Source of the DNA: Leptospira venezuelensis
Lineage (GTDB): Bacteria; Spirochaetota; Leptospiria; Leptospirales; Leptospiraceae
DNA: 64,000 bases
Assembly (NCBI RefSeq): GCF_002150035.1
Contig: NZ_NETS01000008.1
Span: forward strand, 496,001-560,000
Reading direction: 5' to 3'
The notes under the pieces are model-generated. The model was given only the letters and a program-made list of their open reading frames with translations. It was not told where the DNA came from and did no database searches. Position 1 is the first letter of the stretch, and every line of letters begins with the position of its first letter. Position numbers and translations under genes: made by a program. Below, in pieces: positions 1 to 7,518 of this stretch.

Positions 1-2
1 AT

Positions 3-1790
3 CCCTTGGTGCTTGTAGCCGGGGATTATAGAGAAGAGTTATACTATGAGAAAATCCCTGATCTCTTGCACAGATTAAATGAGGTGTTTAAACAAAGAGA
101 TCCGGACATTATTCTTTCTGCTTATGGCGATCAATCGATCCTTCCTTTTCTGTTTCATCAGAGCCAGAAGTATCGCATTAGATTAGATTTAGATAGAGAT
201 AAAGGACAGATTACTCGAAAAATCCAAAATAAAGGTACGAGCTTCGAAAGCTATGGACAGGTGATCTTTAGGGCAGCTAGCTACCCTTTGTTTGGGCGAC
301 TCCATATTGATAGTAACAATTCCTTCGTCTTCAAGGAATCTTTCCTGCTTGGAATCATTGAGTTAGCTAGACTTAGTAGAATACCTATTCAACGGATGGC
401 TCGGGCAAGCACTGGCACGGCATTGACAAACATTGAGATGGCTGTAGCTCTAAAGCGAGACTATCTTGTTCCTTGGCAAAAAGCCGCTCTGGAACGTCCC
501 AAAACCCTCTATGAGCTTTTCAGAAATGATAAGGGAGGTTTAGTAACCATTCCTAACCTTTCCACCGGTTCCGTATTAGAAAACGTAGCACAGTTAGACT
601 TTGCTCAGATGTATCCGAGCATCATGTCCAAATATAATATCAGTCCAGAAACCGTGAATTGTATCTGCTGTGATAACGATGAAACTAAAACCTATATACC
701 CGGAACCAATTATCATATTTGTTCTAAGAGAAGAGGCGTTGTTTCGGAAGCCTTAGAAGATATCTTAGAACGAAGGAAATACTACAAGGAACAGATTGAG
801 AATGTTCCCGATGACGTCTCAATCTACGAAGCCAGACAAAATGCTCTCAAATGGATGCTAGTCACTTCCTTTGGATACCTCGGATATCGTAACGCTAAGT
901 TTGGTAGATTAGAAAGTCATGAATCCGTTACCGCCATTGGAAGAGAGGTATTACTAATAGCAAAAGAAGAAGCCGAGGAAGCCGGTTATCTATTCCTACA
1001 TGCGATCACTGATTCCCTTTTTATTTCAAAACCAAATGAGGATCAGTTCTCCAAAGAAGAGTTACTAATCCTCTGTGAAAGAATCTCCGAAAGAACAAAG
1101 ATCCAACTGAAAATCGAAGGAATTTACGACTGGTTATTCTTTCCTGCATCCAAAACCGATCATGAGATTGGCGTAGTAAATAGATACTTTGGTAAATTCT
1201 CTAATGGTGAAATTAAGAAGCGAGGTGTGTTTGTTCGGCGAAAGGACATGCCTATGTATATTAAGGTTTTCCAAACTTCGATCTTTTCAATCCTCGAATC
1301 TTGTTCAACTCGGAAGGAGCTACAAGAAGCGATTCCAAGAATAGAAGAACTTTTCTATTCTTTTGTCACCGATGTAGAGAACGACTCCGTTCCTATCACT
1401 GATCTCTTCCTTCGCAGAACGATTTCTAAGGACAAAGAATCATATGTCGGTAACAATGCCTCTAATAACTCTCTACAAGCATTAGCGGATGCAGGAATTA
1501 CAGTGGAGCCGGGAGAGAAAATAAAATATCTGGTTACCCGAGGATACAAAGGTAAGAGAGTCTACCTTCCAGAGGAAACCGCTCTCAAATTAAAGCAGAG
1601 ACCACCTGTTCACAAAGAATATTACAGAGGACTTCTCATCCAGGCTATGGAAGAAATCATGGAACATTTACTTCCTCGGGAATACTTTAAAGCCTTAAAG
1701 GAAAATCAATTGCTTTTACCGATATTCTCTGCTACTAAAGGCGAAGAATGTGTGGAAGATACTCCATTAATGCCTCTGCTTCTCAAGTAA
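3..1790 (+). CDS. Family B DNA polymerase (5' end outside window)
   Basis: Template-directed DNA polymerase of family B, presumably the replicase of the mobile element. The reading frame is open to the left edge, so the start and most of the exonuclease domain are missing. Counting from the TTG at position 6, residues about 32-50 (DPDIILSAYGDQSILPFL) resemble the Exo II region. Motif A is DFAQMYPSI (Asp198), followed by KYNISPETVN, a small Cys cluster and a KRRGVVSEAL-type segment. Motif B is KWMLVTSFGYLG (Lys282) and motif C is AITDSLF (about 333-339). Motif C has Ile where most family-B enzymes have the first Asp of DTD; the second Asp is kept. The motif A context is of the Pol II/archaeal type, and I see no protein-priming TPR insert. 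The 3' end overlaps the SRAP gene by 43 nt. Confident in family; role inferred from the primase and helicase nearby. Confidence 0.9.
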   Translation, partial: PLVLVAGDYREELYYEKIPDLLHRLNEVFKQRDPDIILSAYGDQSILPFLFHQSQKYRIRLDLDRDKGQITRKIQNKGTSFESYGQVIFRAASYPLFGRLHIDSNNSFVFKESFLLGIIELARLSRIPIQRMARASTGTALTNIEMAVALKRDYLVPWQKAALERPKTLYELFRNDKGGLVTIPNLSTGSVLENVAQLDFAQMYPSIMSKYNISPETVNCICCDNDETKTYIPGTNYHICSKRRGVVSEALEDILERRKYYKEQIENVPDDVSIYEARQNALKWMLVTSFGYLGYRNAKFGRLESHESVTAIGREVLLIAKEEAEEAGYLFLHAITDSLFISKPNEDQFSKEELLILCERISERTKIQLKIEGIYDWLFFPASKTDHEIGVVNRYFGKFSNGEIKKRGVFVRRKDMPMYIKVFQTSIFSILESCSTRKELQEAIPRIEELFYSFVTDVENDSVPITDLFLRRTISKDKESYVGNNASNNSLQALADAGITVEPGEKIKYLVTRGYKGKRVYLPEETALKLKQRPPVHKEYYRGLLIQAMEEIMEHLLPREYFKALKENQLLLPIFSATKGEECVEDTPLMPLLLK

Positions 1791-2383
1791 TAGAACAATT
1801 CCTCCTTTTTCATGAAGAAAAGAAAATCAAAGAAGAATATAGACAAGAAAAAGAAGTATTCCCAACGCATGTCGAGCCTGTGATAAGACAAGGTGAAAAA
1901 GAAAGAACACTAGATTATCTTCACTGGGGTGTAAAATTCGATTGGTTAAAACAGTTAATGATAAATGCAAGGGAAGATAAACTAATCTCCTCCCCAATCT
2001 GGTCGAAGATGATCAAGGTAGATAGAATAGTAGTTCCTGCGACTTCATACTGGGAATGGAGTGAATTAGAAACTAAAGGAGAGAATAGATATGAAATGAC
2101 TCCATCAAGTAACTCTTTATTTTCATTCGCTGGACTAACGTCAGAATTCTTAGATAAAAATGGAAAAACCAAAAAGGGATTTGTTTTAATAACTGTAGAT
2201 GCGAATAAACATATTTCATCTATACATGACCGTCAGCCTGCGATGATCAAGGCAGAAGATATTGATACTTGGTTAGATAACTCCACTAAAGATCCAATCA
2301 AGCTACTGTATCATGCCAGTGAAAAAGAGATCGAATATAAAAAAGTGCCGAACAAATTAGATGACCTCGATCTTTTCAAATGA
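1748..2383 (+). CDS. SRAP family abasic-site protein (YedK/HMCES-like)
   Basis: SOS-response-associated peptidase family protein of 211 aa, close to the usual length of about 220. Family members form a thiazolidine crosslink between Cys2 and abasic sites in single-stranded DNA, shielding them at forks. The key residues are all visible: Cys2 exposed after Met removal (MCGRYSI), Asn73 in the NARED motif, Glu103 in SYWEWSE, and His160 in IHDRQPAM. The start codon lies inside the polymerase gene, 43 nt before its stop, so the two are probably co-translated. That suggests a fork-protection partner for the element's own polymerase (inference). It meets the leftward Lar-like gene tail to tail with an 8-nt overlap. 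Confidence 0.93.
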   Translation: MCGRYSINASASQVIEQFLLFHEEKKIKEEYRQEKEVFPTHVEPVIRQGEKERTLDYLHWGVKFDWLKQLMINAREDKLISSPIWSKMIKVDRIVVPATSYWEWSELETKGENRYEMTPSSNSLFSFAGLTSEFLDKNGKTKKGFVLITVDANKHISSIHDRQPAMIKAEDIDTWLDNSTKDPIKLLYHASEKEIEYKKVPNKLDDLDLFK

Positions 2384-2585
2384 ATTTTTCATTATTCCAA
2401 TCGAGCTTTGATTGATCTAAAATTTGATATTCTGCCGTCCTTAATCCACAAACGCATTCTATCCAATAAACAAAAATTAAATTAATGGGATCTTTCCTTT
2501 TCTTAAAGGATAGTCCATACCAACCGGCAGAACATTTAGGGCATGGCTTTAAATTAATACGAGTAATGTCCCAAGGTGTACTCAT
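2376..2585 (-). CDS. Lar-like small zinc-ribbon protein
   Basis: A 69-aa protein with the layout of phage Lar/restriction-alleviation-type zinc ribbons: LKPCPKC near the N-terminus (Cys15, Cys18), a hydrophobic strand, ECVCG (Cys44, Cys46), then an AEYQ...DWNNE tail like the usual A...AWN ending. The second cysteine pair is C-x-C instead of the commoner C-x-x-C. Lar proteins of some phages modulate host type I restriction, but the family is broad, so function here is only suggested. There is no convincing ribosome binding site before the ATG. It overlaps the SRAP gene convergently by 8 nt. Confidence 0.55.
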   Translation of the reverse strand: MSTPWDITRINLKPCPKCSAGWYGLSFKKRKDPINLIFVYWIECVCGLRTAEYQILDQSKLDWNNEKFI

Positions 2586-2626
2586 TTAGAAAATAGTAGT
2601 AATGGAAATCCTTCTTTAAGCAAGCA

Positions 2627-3202
2627 TTAATAATCCTTTAACCAAGGATAAGCATCATAGAGTAGCATAACATACTTTTTGTAATACCCCGGATCAGGCT
2701 TACTATTTTTCTTATTTTCTTCAGACTCAGAATAATTCCTATGAGATAAAACTAAATTATTCGATATATATTTCTCTAATAATACCTTCTTAGTTTTTCG
2801 GTTACTTCTTACAGAGACCCTTACCTCTGAGCCAAAAAATTCCCTTACCTTGTTATATTGATTAAAAGTTCTTCGAAATAACTCTCGAATAGGTAATTTT
2901 ACAATTTCAAATTCTGTTTCCTTAATTTTCTTTATTCTAGCTTGTTTTCTTTTCTCTGTTGTCTTTTTAGTCCCTAAGATTCTTTTTTCATTCTTCTTAA
3001 CGAATTCAATAAACAAATCTGAAGATTCAATTTCTTTGATTCGACGTATTGAATAATAATTAACCATTGCGTTCGAAGCATAATAAGGATTCTTCATAAC
3101 CTTGTCTGGTTCTCCCAAGAATTTTTTTATAGCGGCTGTTGTCCAACCGCTACCTTTTATCCGAGATACAGGTATAAACCCATCTTCCCAATCTTTCTTC
3201 AT
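2627..3202 (-). CDS. Hypothetical protein with GWT...GEPD phage-type motif
   Basis: A basic 191-aa protein of unknown function. Residues 18-64 (GSGWTTAAIKKFLGEPDKV, then NPYYASNAMVNYYSIRRI and an ESSDLF end) match a short domain that recurs in phage and plasmid proteins, of the form GWT-x-x-x-I-x-x-L-L-G-x-P-D followed by NP-x-Y-x-x-x-A-x-x-x-L-Y. The middle is Lys/Arg rich. The C-terminus, LYDAYPWLKDY, resembles the C-terminus of the upstream neighbour (LVQVYPWLSEF). The start overlaps the neighbour's stop as ATGA, so the pair is translationally coupled. I would not assign an activity; nucleic-acid binding is plausible from charge. Confidence 0.6.
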   Translation of the reverse strand: MKKDWEDGFIPVSRIKGSGWTTAAIKKFLGEPDKVMKNPYYASNAMVNYYSIRRIKEIESSDLFIEFVKKNEKRILGTKKTTEKRKQARIKKIKETEFEIVKLPIRELFRRTFNQYNKVREFFGSEVRVSVRSNRKTKKVLLEKYISNNLVLSHRNYSESEENKKNSKPDPGYYKKYVMLLYDAYPWLKDY

Positions 3203-3645
3203 AAACCCAAAGACTCTAATTCAAATTCAGATAACCAAGGATACACTTGGACTAACTCATAAGTAGTTCGATCAAGGAGAGTTTTGAATTCTTTATCCTT
3301 TAATTTCACCATACGCATTTCATTATAGTCTTCATGCAATTCACACAATTTATGCAACGCGAAAGTCCTAAAGATCTCTACAGTTTCTCTCGTATCCTCC
3401 AATGCATTTTGAAGAGCAAATTCTCCATAATTGAGTCGATGACATTCGATTGCTTCCTTAACGAATCGCTTATCAGATAGCTTACGAACAATAATTGGAA
3501 CTTCTTCTGCATATCTTTTTGTTGTAATCTCTCGATTTCTCAATTTTTCGATATACTCCTTTCTCCTTCTTTTCTTCTTCATATTCGCTGTTCCGATGCC
3601 TCTAAGAACCTCTTTCAACTGTTCTATTCTTTTCTTACTAAACAT
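3199..3645 (-). CDS. Hypothetical basic protein, first gene of a coupled pair
   Basis: A 148-aa protein, highly charged and probably helical, with Lys/Arg-rich N-terminal segments (residues about 20-45). It has no domain I recognise. It ends in a YPWL-containing tail shared with the downstream gene, which suggests either a duplicated C-terminal segment or a common binding partner. A good ribosome binding site (GGAGG) sits eight bases before the ATG. Immediately upstream lies one copy of the 31-bp inverted repeat with its hairpin, which may act as this pair's control region. Confidence 0.6.
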   Translation of the reverse strand: MFSKKRIEQLKEVLRGIGTANMKKKRRRKEYIEKLRNREITTKRYAEEVPIIVRKLSDKRFVKEAIECHRLNYGEFALQNALEDTRETVEIFRTFALHKLCELHEDYNEMRMVKLKDKEFKTLLDRTTYELVQVYPWLSEFELESLGL

Positions 3646-3662
3646 GATTATCCTCCATAAAT

Positions 3663-3736
3663 TTAATCACATAATAAATAATCCTAGGATAGAGTCCTCG
3701 CTAGAGGGACTCTATCAGCTAGTACCAACTAGGGTA
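3663..3736. repeat. Structured inverted-repeat element, copy A
   Basis: Positions 3663-3693 are a perfect 31-bp inverted copy of 7321-7351; with one mismatch the match runs a few bases further inward. Overlapping its end is a hairpin with 10-bp perfect arms, GATAGAGTCC (3688-3697) and GGACTCTATC (3707-3716). Then comes a GCTAGTAC / CTAGGGTAC segment that loosely echoes the palindrome next to copy B. The hairpin loop differs between copies while its stem position is kept, which suggests selection for structure. It lies between the helicase stop and the start of the 148-aa gene. Confidence 0.8.
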
Positions 3737-3762
3737 CATTTAACTCTTTAATAGATATTTCA

Positions 3763-4758
3763 CTAGTAATCCCTAGTTACTTGAAAATCATCATAGTCGA
3801 ATAGCATAGGGTCCCTATATGGGTAAATTTTAATTCCATTACCATTATCTAATACGAATCGAGCATTTCCTGTTTCACCATCATTTGACTTCTGCAAGGA
3901 AACATCGATGAAATCCAGCATCTCGTTGTAAAGTAAATCAAAGCGACTGGCTATAACATTTGGTCTATTGAGAATGAGAACATCCCTAGCTCTTTCTTTG
4001 TAAGCAGCAGAATTTTTTATATCATAAAGATTTACGTAATAATTTTCTAAATTATTCTCTTCACTATCCTTTCTACTTCTTTTCTTTGATTCGTTTGTTT
4101 GAACAATACCAACAACATGTATCGGTAGAGTTCCTATAACTCGATTTAAATTGGCTAAAGAATCTTCTATAGCAGGAGCAGTTGATCCCCAGTTATTTAA
4201 TAGAGAGAGAAGATCTATAAAAACGACCATGTATTCGTCGCTTGGAAGAACCCCTAATTCCTCGAAATATCTCTTAGCTTTTTCAATGTAGAGTGGTAGG
4301 GTTTCTACAGAGACGTTCCTATCATCAACTGGGTAATATCGGTTAGTTAAATCTGTAAACCTGGAGAGATCATATTTGATTTCATTCATTCTATCTGGTT
4401 TTTCAAAAAGTTCTAAATTCAGATCTTTAGTTACAATATTAGCTAACATACTAATAAATCTATCATGGTTTCTTGTTTTACCCATCTCAGGAAAGATCTT
4501 AACTACACAAACGCCCTTCTTCAATAGTTCCAACTCCATTGCTAATCCAAATAAGGATTTACCAGTCCCAGATTCACCAGCGAGTATAGTTAACTCATGC
4601 ATTGCTGCCGGAGAATAGATAAGCTTATCTAAACTCTCGAAACCTAAAGATCGTTGTGTTTTCATTCTTGTTCTCTCCTCTAATATTTGAAAATACTCCC
4701 TCTCAAATAAATTCCTTGGTTGAATATCTGAGATATCAACAGGGACTCTGTTACTCAT
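3763..4758 (-). CDS. DnaB/Gp4-like replicative helicase ATPase
   Basis: RecA-fold ATPase of the DnaB C-terminal type, 331 aa, without the DnaB N-terminal collar domain. Walker A is GESGTGKS (residues 61-68) and Walker B is VVFID (178-182). A GIVQTNE segment (about 217-223) corresponds to the DnaB sensor LSQLNR. The stretch LYDIKNSAAYKERARDVLIL matches the DnaB DLRESGAIEQDAD region. It follows the primase in one transcript, with the two genes overlapping as ATGA, the arrangement expected for a primase-helicase pair. A strong GGAGAAGGAGA ribosome binding site precedes the start. It is most likely the fork helicase of the element. Confidence 0.88.
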   Translation of the reverse strand: MSNRVPVDISDIQPRNLFEREYFQILEERTRMKTQRSLGFESLDKLIYSPAAMHELTILAGESGTGKSLFGLAMELELLKKGVCVVKIFPEMGKTRNHDRFISMLANIVTKDLNLELFEKPDRMNEIKYDLSRFTDLTNRYYPVDDRNVSVETLPLYIEKAKRYFEELGVLPSDEYMVVFIDLLSLLNNWGSTAPAIEDSLANLNRVIGTLPIHVVGIVQTNESKKRSRKDSEENNLENYYVNLYDIKNSAAYKERARDVLILNRPNVIASRFDLLYNEMLDFIDVSLQKSNDGETGNARFVLDNGNGIKIYPYRDPMLFDYDDFQVTRDY

Positions 4759-6458
4759 ATTTCTCCTTCTCCTTGGTTATTAAATTCCTGAATTGTTATT
4801 GGTTCAACTCGTGGGTCCATATAAGGGTTTCCATCGTTGTATTCATTTAAGTAGGTTAACTTGAACCTCTTACAGCTTGTTCCATTAGGATTTTTGAAAT
4901 AACCTCCTATTTGTTTAAACAAACCGCTGTTAGTGTAAATAAGCCTCCTAAGCTCCTTAGAATCTCCTCTTAGCTTATGAAATTTCTTAAGTGAACCAAC
5001 ATATTCTAGGGGAAACTGAACTCCGTGCTTGAGAGCTTCTTTAGTTGTTTTTTTCAGCCGAGCATGTGGAGAAACTGATCGGGGGTTATGGCATTCAAAG
5101 TTTTGTTTACCAATAAATTCCCGAGCTATTAAATACAGCTTCCGAGCCTTGGCATGTCGCATTGGACCCATTTTACATAATGCATCGGAAATCATCCTTT
5201 CGTCTATTTCTGTAACTAAAGAGTCATTACTATAGAAACCGGAAGGATTAGATTTGAACTTTTTATATTCAGGATTGGCATGTTTTCGTTCTCTATATTT
5301 CTCAGCGGATCTCCAAACAGTTCCGCAGACTTTATCAATATCCTTTTGCGAACCACCTTGAATGCTTGTTAGATCTTTGCTGCCAGCATTACATAGAAAA
5401 CTATATTTAACGAATTCATCATATCTTAATCCACGATCCATACATTGGAATGCTAAACGAAAGTGTTGTTTTCTTCCCCCAACTCGATTACCTGCTGTTA
5501 TTTTAATATCTTCTAATTTTGTTTTACTGCTTCCAGATTTTGAGGTTCGTAGAAAAGTCTTTTCAGTTCCCAAGTATTTCACTAAAATTTCTTTTGTAAG
5601 TAGCTCTTTGTTTTTAGCGTATATGTTTGCTTCTAACTCTCTATAACCAAGTGTATACTCAGGGTTGTTAACATTCGATTCAATATGATCGAAGACCTGT
5701 TTAAGATTTTCCGATCTCCTTCCAGTTTCAGGAAAATATGCGAAACGATCGATAGCCATCGGGAGCCTCATGCGCTTCTCCCGAATTGTTCTGCATTCTA
5801 CAAAATCATCATATTTCTCGAATACTGATTGGATTATGCGTTTGAGAATCTCAAAAGATTTAGGAACATGAGCAATTTCAGAGACTTTGTAGTATAGATG
5901 AGCACCTCTGTTGATCTTGGAAATCTCTGAATAAACAGGAAATACTCCAGAGAGATCATATATCCTCTTAATGGATTCTTTTATTAGATCTAAATTTTGA
6001 ATGGATTTTCCATTCATCAGCCAATGCGTATCAATATCGATCAGTAAAATTTTTGAGACAGGATGCTGGTATAATGCTACATTCCCAAAACGATTTTGTG
6101 TAATAGCCTTATCTACTTTTTCATTTTGATATACTTTGCAATCCTGAAGATCATCTGAAGAGGTTATTCTCCCGATATTATGGTCCTTAATTCTTTGATT
6201 TAAAGACCACTGCATTGATATTCCTTTCTTTGAAATGAATGTGCGGGAATAGAAAGTTCCATCATTTCCAATGATAGAAACATCGTTTGGTATATTCTCC
6301 TTGCTTTTACCAGTTGCATCCCATACGGAACGTATTGCTCTTACATCAAATCCCAAAAGTTTAGCAATGTTTAGAAATATTTCTGGTGGATTTGTATCGT
6401 AGAACTCCATGTTAGTGGGCAACCTTTCCTCATTCAATTGTTCACTTTGCTGACTCAT
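4755..6458 (-). CDS. Archaeo-eukaryotic (AEP/PrimPol-type) primase
   Basis: A 567-aa replication protein. The AEP signatures visible are LLIDIDTHW (acidic hhDhD motif, Asp141 and Asp143), NRGAHLYY (the G-x-H motif II, His187), and a basic segment ending MRLPMAIDRF (about 230-239), where AEP primases carry a conserved Arg-Leu-Pro. The region GNRVGGRKQHF...CMDRGL, followed by a helical stretch, resembles the PriCT-type helical domain behind many phage and plasmid AEP primases. It is the first gene of the primase-helicase operon; its ATG faces a roughly 1 kb gene-free region that is probably both promoter and origin. Family call is good; whether it also polymerises DNA cannot be told from sequence. 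Confidence 0.8.
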   Translation of the reverse strand: MSQQSEQLNEERLPTNMEFYDTNPPEIFLNIAKLLGFDVRAIRSVWDATGKSKENIPNDVSIIGNDGTFYSRTFISKKGISMQWSLNQRIKDHNIGRITSSDDLQDCKVYQNEKVDKAITQNRFGNVALYQHPVSKILLIDIDTHWLMNGKSIQNLDLIKESIKRIYDLSGVFPVYSEISKINRGAHLYYKVSEIAHVPKSFEILKRIIQSVFEKYDDFVECRTIREKRMRLPMAIDRFAYFPETGRRSENLKQVFDHIESNVNNPEYTLGYRELEANIYAKNKELLTKEILVKYLGTEKTFLRTSKSGSSKTKLEDIKITAGNRVGGRKQHFRLAFQCMDRGLRYDEFVKYSFLCNAGSKDLTSIQGGSQKDIDKVCGTVWRSAEKYRERKHANPEYKKFKSNPSGFYSNDSLVTEIDERMISDALCKMGPMRHAKARKLYLIAREFIGKQNFECHNPRSVSPHARLKKTTKEALKHGVQFPLEYVGSLKKFHKLRGDSKELRRLIYTNSGLFKQIGGYFKNPNGTSCKRFKLTYLNEYNDGNPYMDPRVEPITIQEFNNQGEGEI

Positions 6459-6750
6459 AGATTCGAGCTAATCCATGTAGACAAATCTTTCAAGGATTTT
6501 TTCTGAAATTGACGGGAATGAAATCGGGGGATTATTTCGCCTTAATCGCAATTTTAATTTAGGTTTTTATAATTCTTTCTGTATTATGTATTTATAATAT
6601 ATATACTTATTTATGATCATATATTATGGATTCTGAATACAATAGCCGGAATACGTTCCCAGTTAGAAGAATAGGAAATTGAAATTTTCAAAGAATTGCG
6701 ATGTAATAAAATCTATTATTCAGATCGGAACTCAAAATTTGTAAAATGGC

Positions 6751-6767
6751 TCAAATTGGCGATTTGA
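6751..6767. repeat. Dyad TCAAAT-N5-ATTTGA, candidate initiator/operator site
   Basis: TCAAAT TGGCG ATTTGA has 6-bp arms and a 5-bp centre. A second, similar dyad at 6940-6957 has TTCAAA and TTTGAA arms around CGCCGA. Both carry a GC-rich core in otherwise AT-rich DNA, as a protein-binding site in an origin or operator might. Confidence 0.4.
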
Positions 6768-6788
6768 CTGCAAATTTTAAAGTCTCGT

Positions 6789-6855
6789 TAATAATGTTAT
6801 TAAAAATGAAGAAATTAGCTAAATACTAGTGAAATTTAATAATATTATTAAAAAT
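6789..6855. repeat. Direct repeat pair AATAATRTTATTAAAAAT
   Basis: Copies at 6789-6807 and 6837-6855 differ at one base (G or A in the centre), and each contains the near-palindrome AATAATRTTATT. Their spacing start to start is 48 bp. They could be iterons or the DNA unwinding element of the candidate origin. Confidence 0.45.
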
Positions 6856-6939
6856 ATAATGATTTTAGGAAGAAATCATGAATAACTGTGACAGGGAACC
6901 CACTCCAAATTAATAAACCGTATCTATCAAATTAATGAT

Positions 6940-6957
6940 TTCAAACGCCGATTTGAA
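6940..6957. repeat. Dyad TTCAAA-N6-TTTGAA
   Basis: Second member of the pair described at 6751-6767, with the same half-site letters and the GC-rich core CGCCGA. It lies closer to the start of the gene-free region's central AT stretch. Confidence 0.4.
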
Positions 6958-7274
6958 GAATATATACTTTACATATATATAGTAAATATAGGTCGAAAAC
7001 GACTAAGAATCTGAGGAAAAAAAGTTACTATCCTTAGCATAAACTATCACTTAAGTAATATATATTCTACGATTTTCTTACCTATTCCAACTTGCTTTTC
7101 AGATCCGAAAACCGCTAAATCCCAAGTATCCTACTATTCGCCAGAGATATTTTGGCAGTATAGAAACTCCCAATTTCAAAATTCGAATCTGAAATATTCA
7201 AAAACCTTTAAGCTGTTATTCTAGAAAAAGTCTAGTGAATACAAGGTAGTTAAACCTACATTTGATTTTATATT

Positions 7275-7294
7275 GTACTACTAGCTAGTAGTAC
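7275..7294. repeat. Perfect 20-bp palindrome
   Basis: GTACTACTAG immediately followed by its reverse complement, with no loop. It abuts the hairpin of copy B. A degenerate counterpart (GCTAGTAC...GTAC) follows the hairpin of copy A, so the palindrome appears to be part of the repeated element. Confidence 0.75.
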
Positions 7295-7300
7295 CCCCTA

Positions 7301-7351
7301 ATAGAATCCCCCAGGGGGATTCTATCCTAGGATTATTTATTATGTGATTAA
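7301..7351. repeat. Structured inverted-repeat element, copy B
   Basis: A hairpin with 11-bp perfect arms, ATAGAATCCCC (7301-7311) and GGGGATTCTAT (7315-7325), and a 3-nt loop, runs into the 31-bp segment 7321-7351 that is repeated inverted at 3663-3693. With copy A it brackets the helicase, primase and candidate origin. Possible roles are a recombination or resolution site, a replication-control element or a promoter/attenuator; sequence alone does not decide. Confidence 0.8.
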
Positions 7352-7518
7352 TTTTGATACTGTATAGGAGCTGTTTTAAAGGCTTCAGGAGTTGGGAATA
7401 GAAAATGGTTCCAAAGCCCTACAATTTGAAATGGAAGCGAATTAGAGGCACTTCTCCAATTATTTAAGAGTCTTTAAATGGGATCTTTTCTAAGGAAAAT
7501 ATTGGAAGGAGGAAAAGC

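Larger units (their letters stand above)
6459..7518. other. Gene-free AT-rich region, candidate replication origin
   Basis: About 1.06 kb without a credible gene on either strand, much more AT-rich than its surroundings. It holds two dyads built on TCAAA...TTTGA, a pair of near-palindromic AATAATRTTATTAAAAAT direct repeats, several ATATAT-rich stretches (about 6590-6630 and 6958-6990), a 20-bp perfect palindrome and copy B of the structured inverted repeat. It lies directly upstream of the primase gene. Position, composition and repeat content fit an origin plus the primase promoter. No DnaA-box cluster was recognised. Confidence 0.55.

Noticed and set aside
3..1790. Polinton- or casposon-type protein-primed polymerase
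   Set aside because: No TPR-type insertion between motifs A and B is seen, no Cas1 is nearby, and a separate primase is encoded. An RNA/DNA-primed polymerase fits better.
7351..7518. Short rightward peptide gene of about 20 codons near 7404
   Set aside because: It has only a weak Shine-Dalgarno-like stretch, ordinary composition and no support beyond an ATG.
6459..7518. CRISPR-like array from the repeated AT-rich words
   Set aside because: Only two copies of any repeat, no regular spacers and no cas genes.
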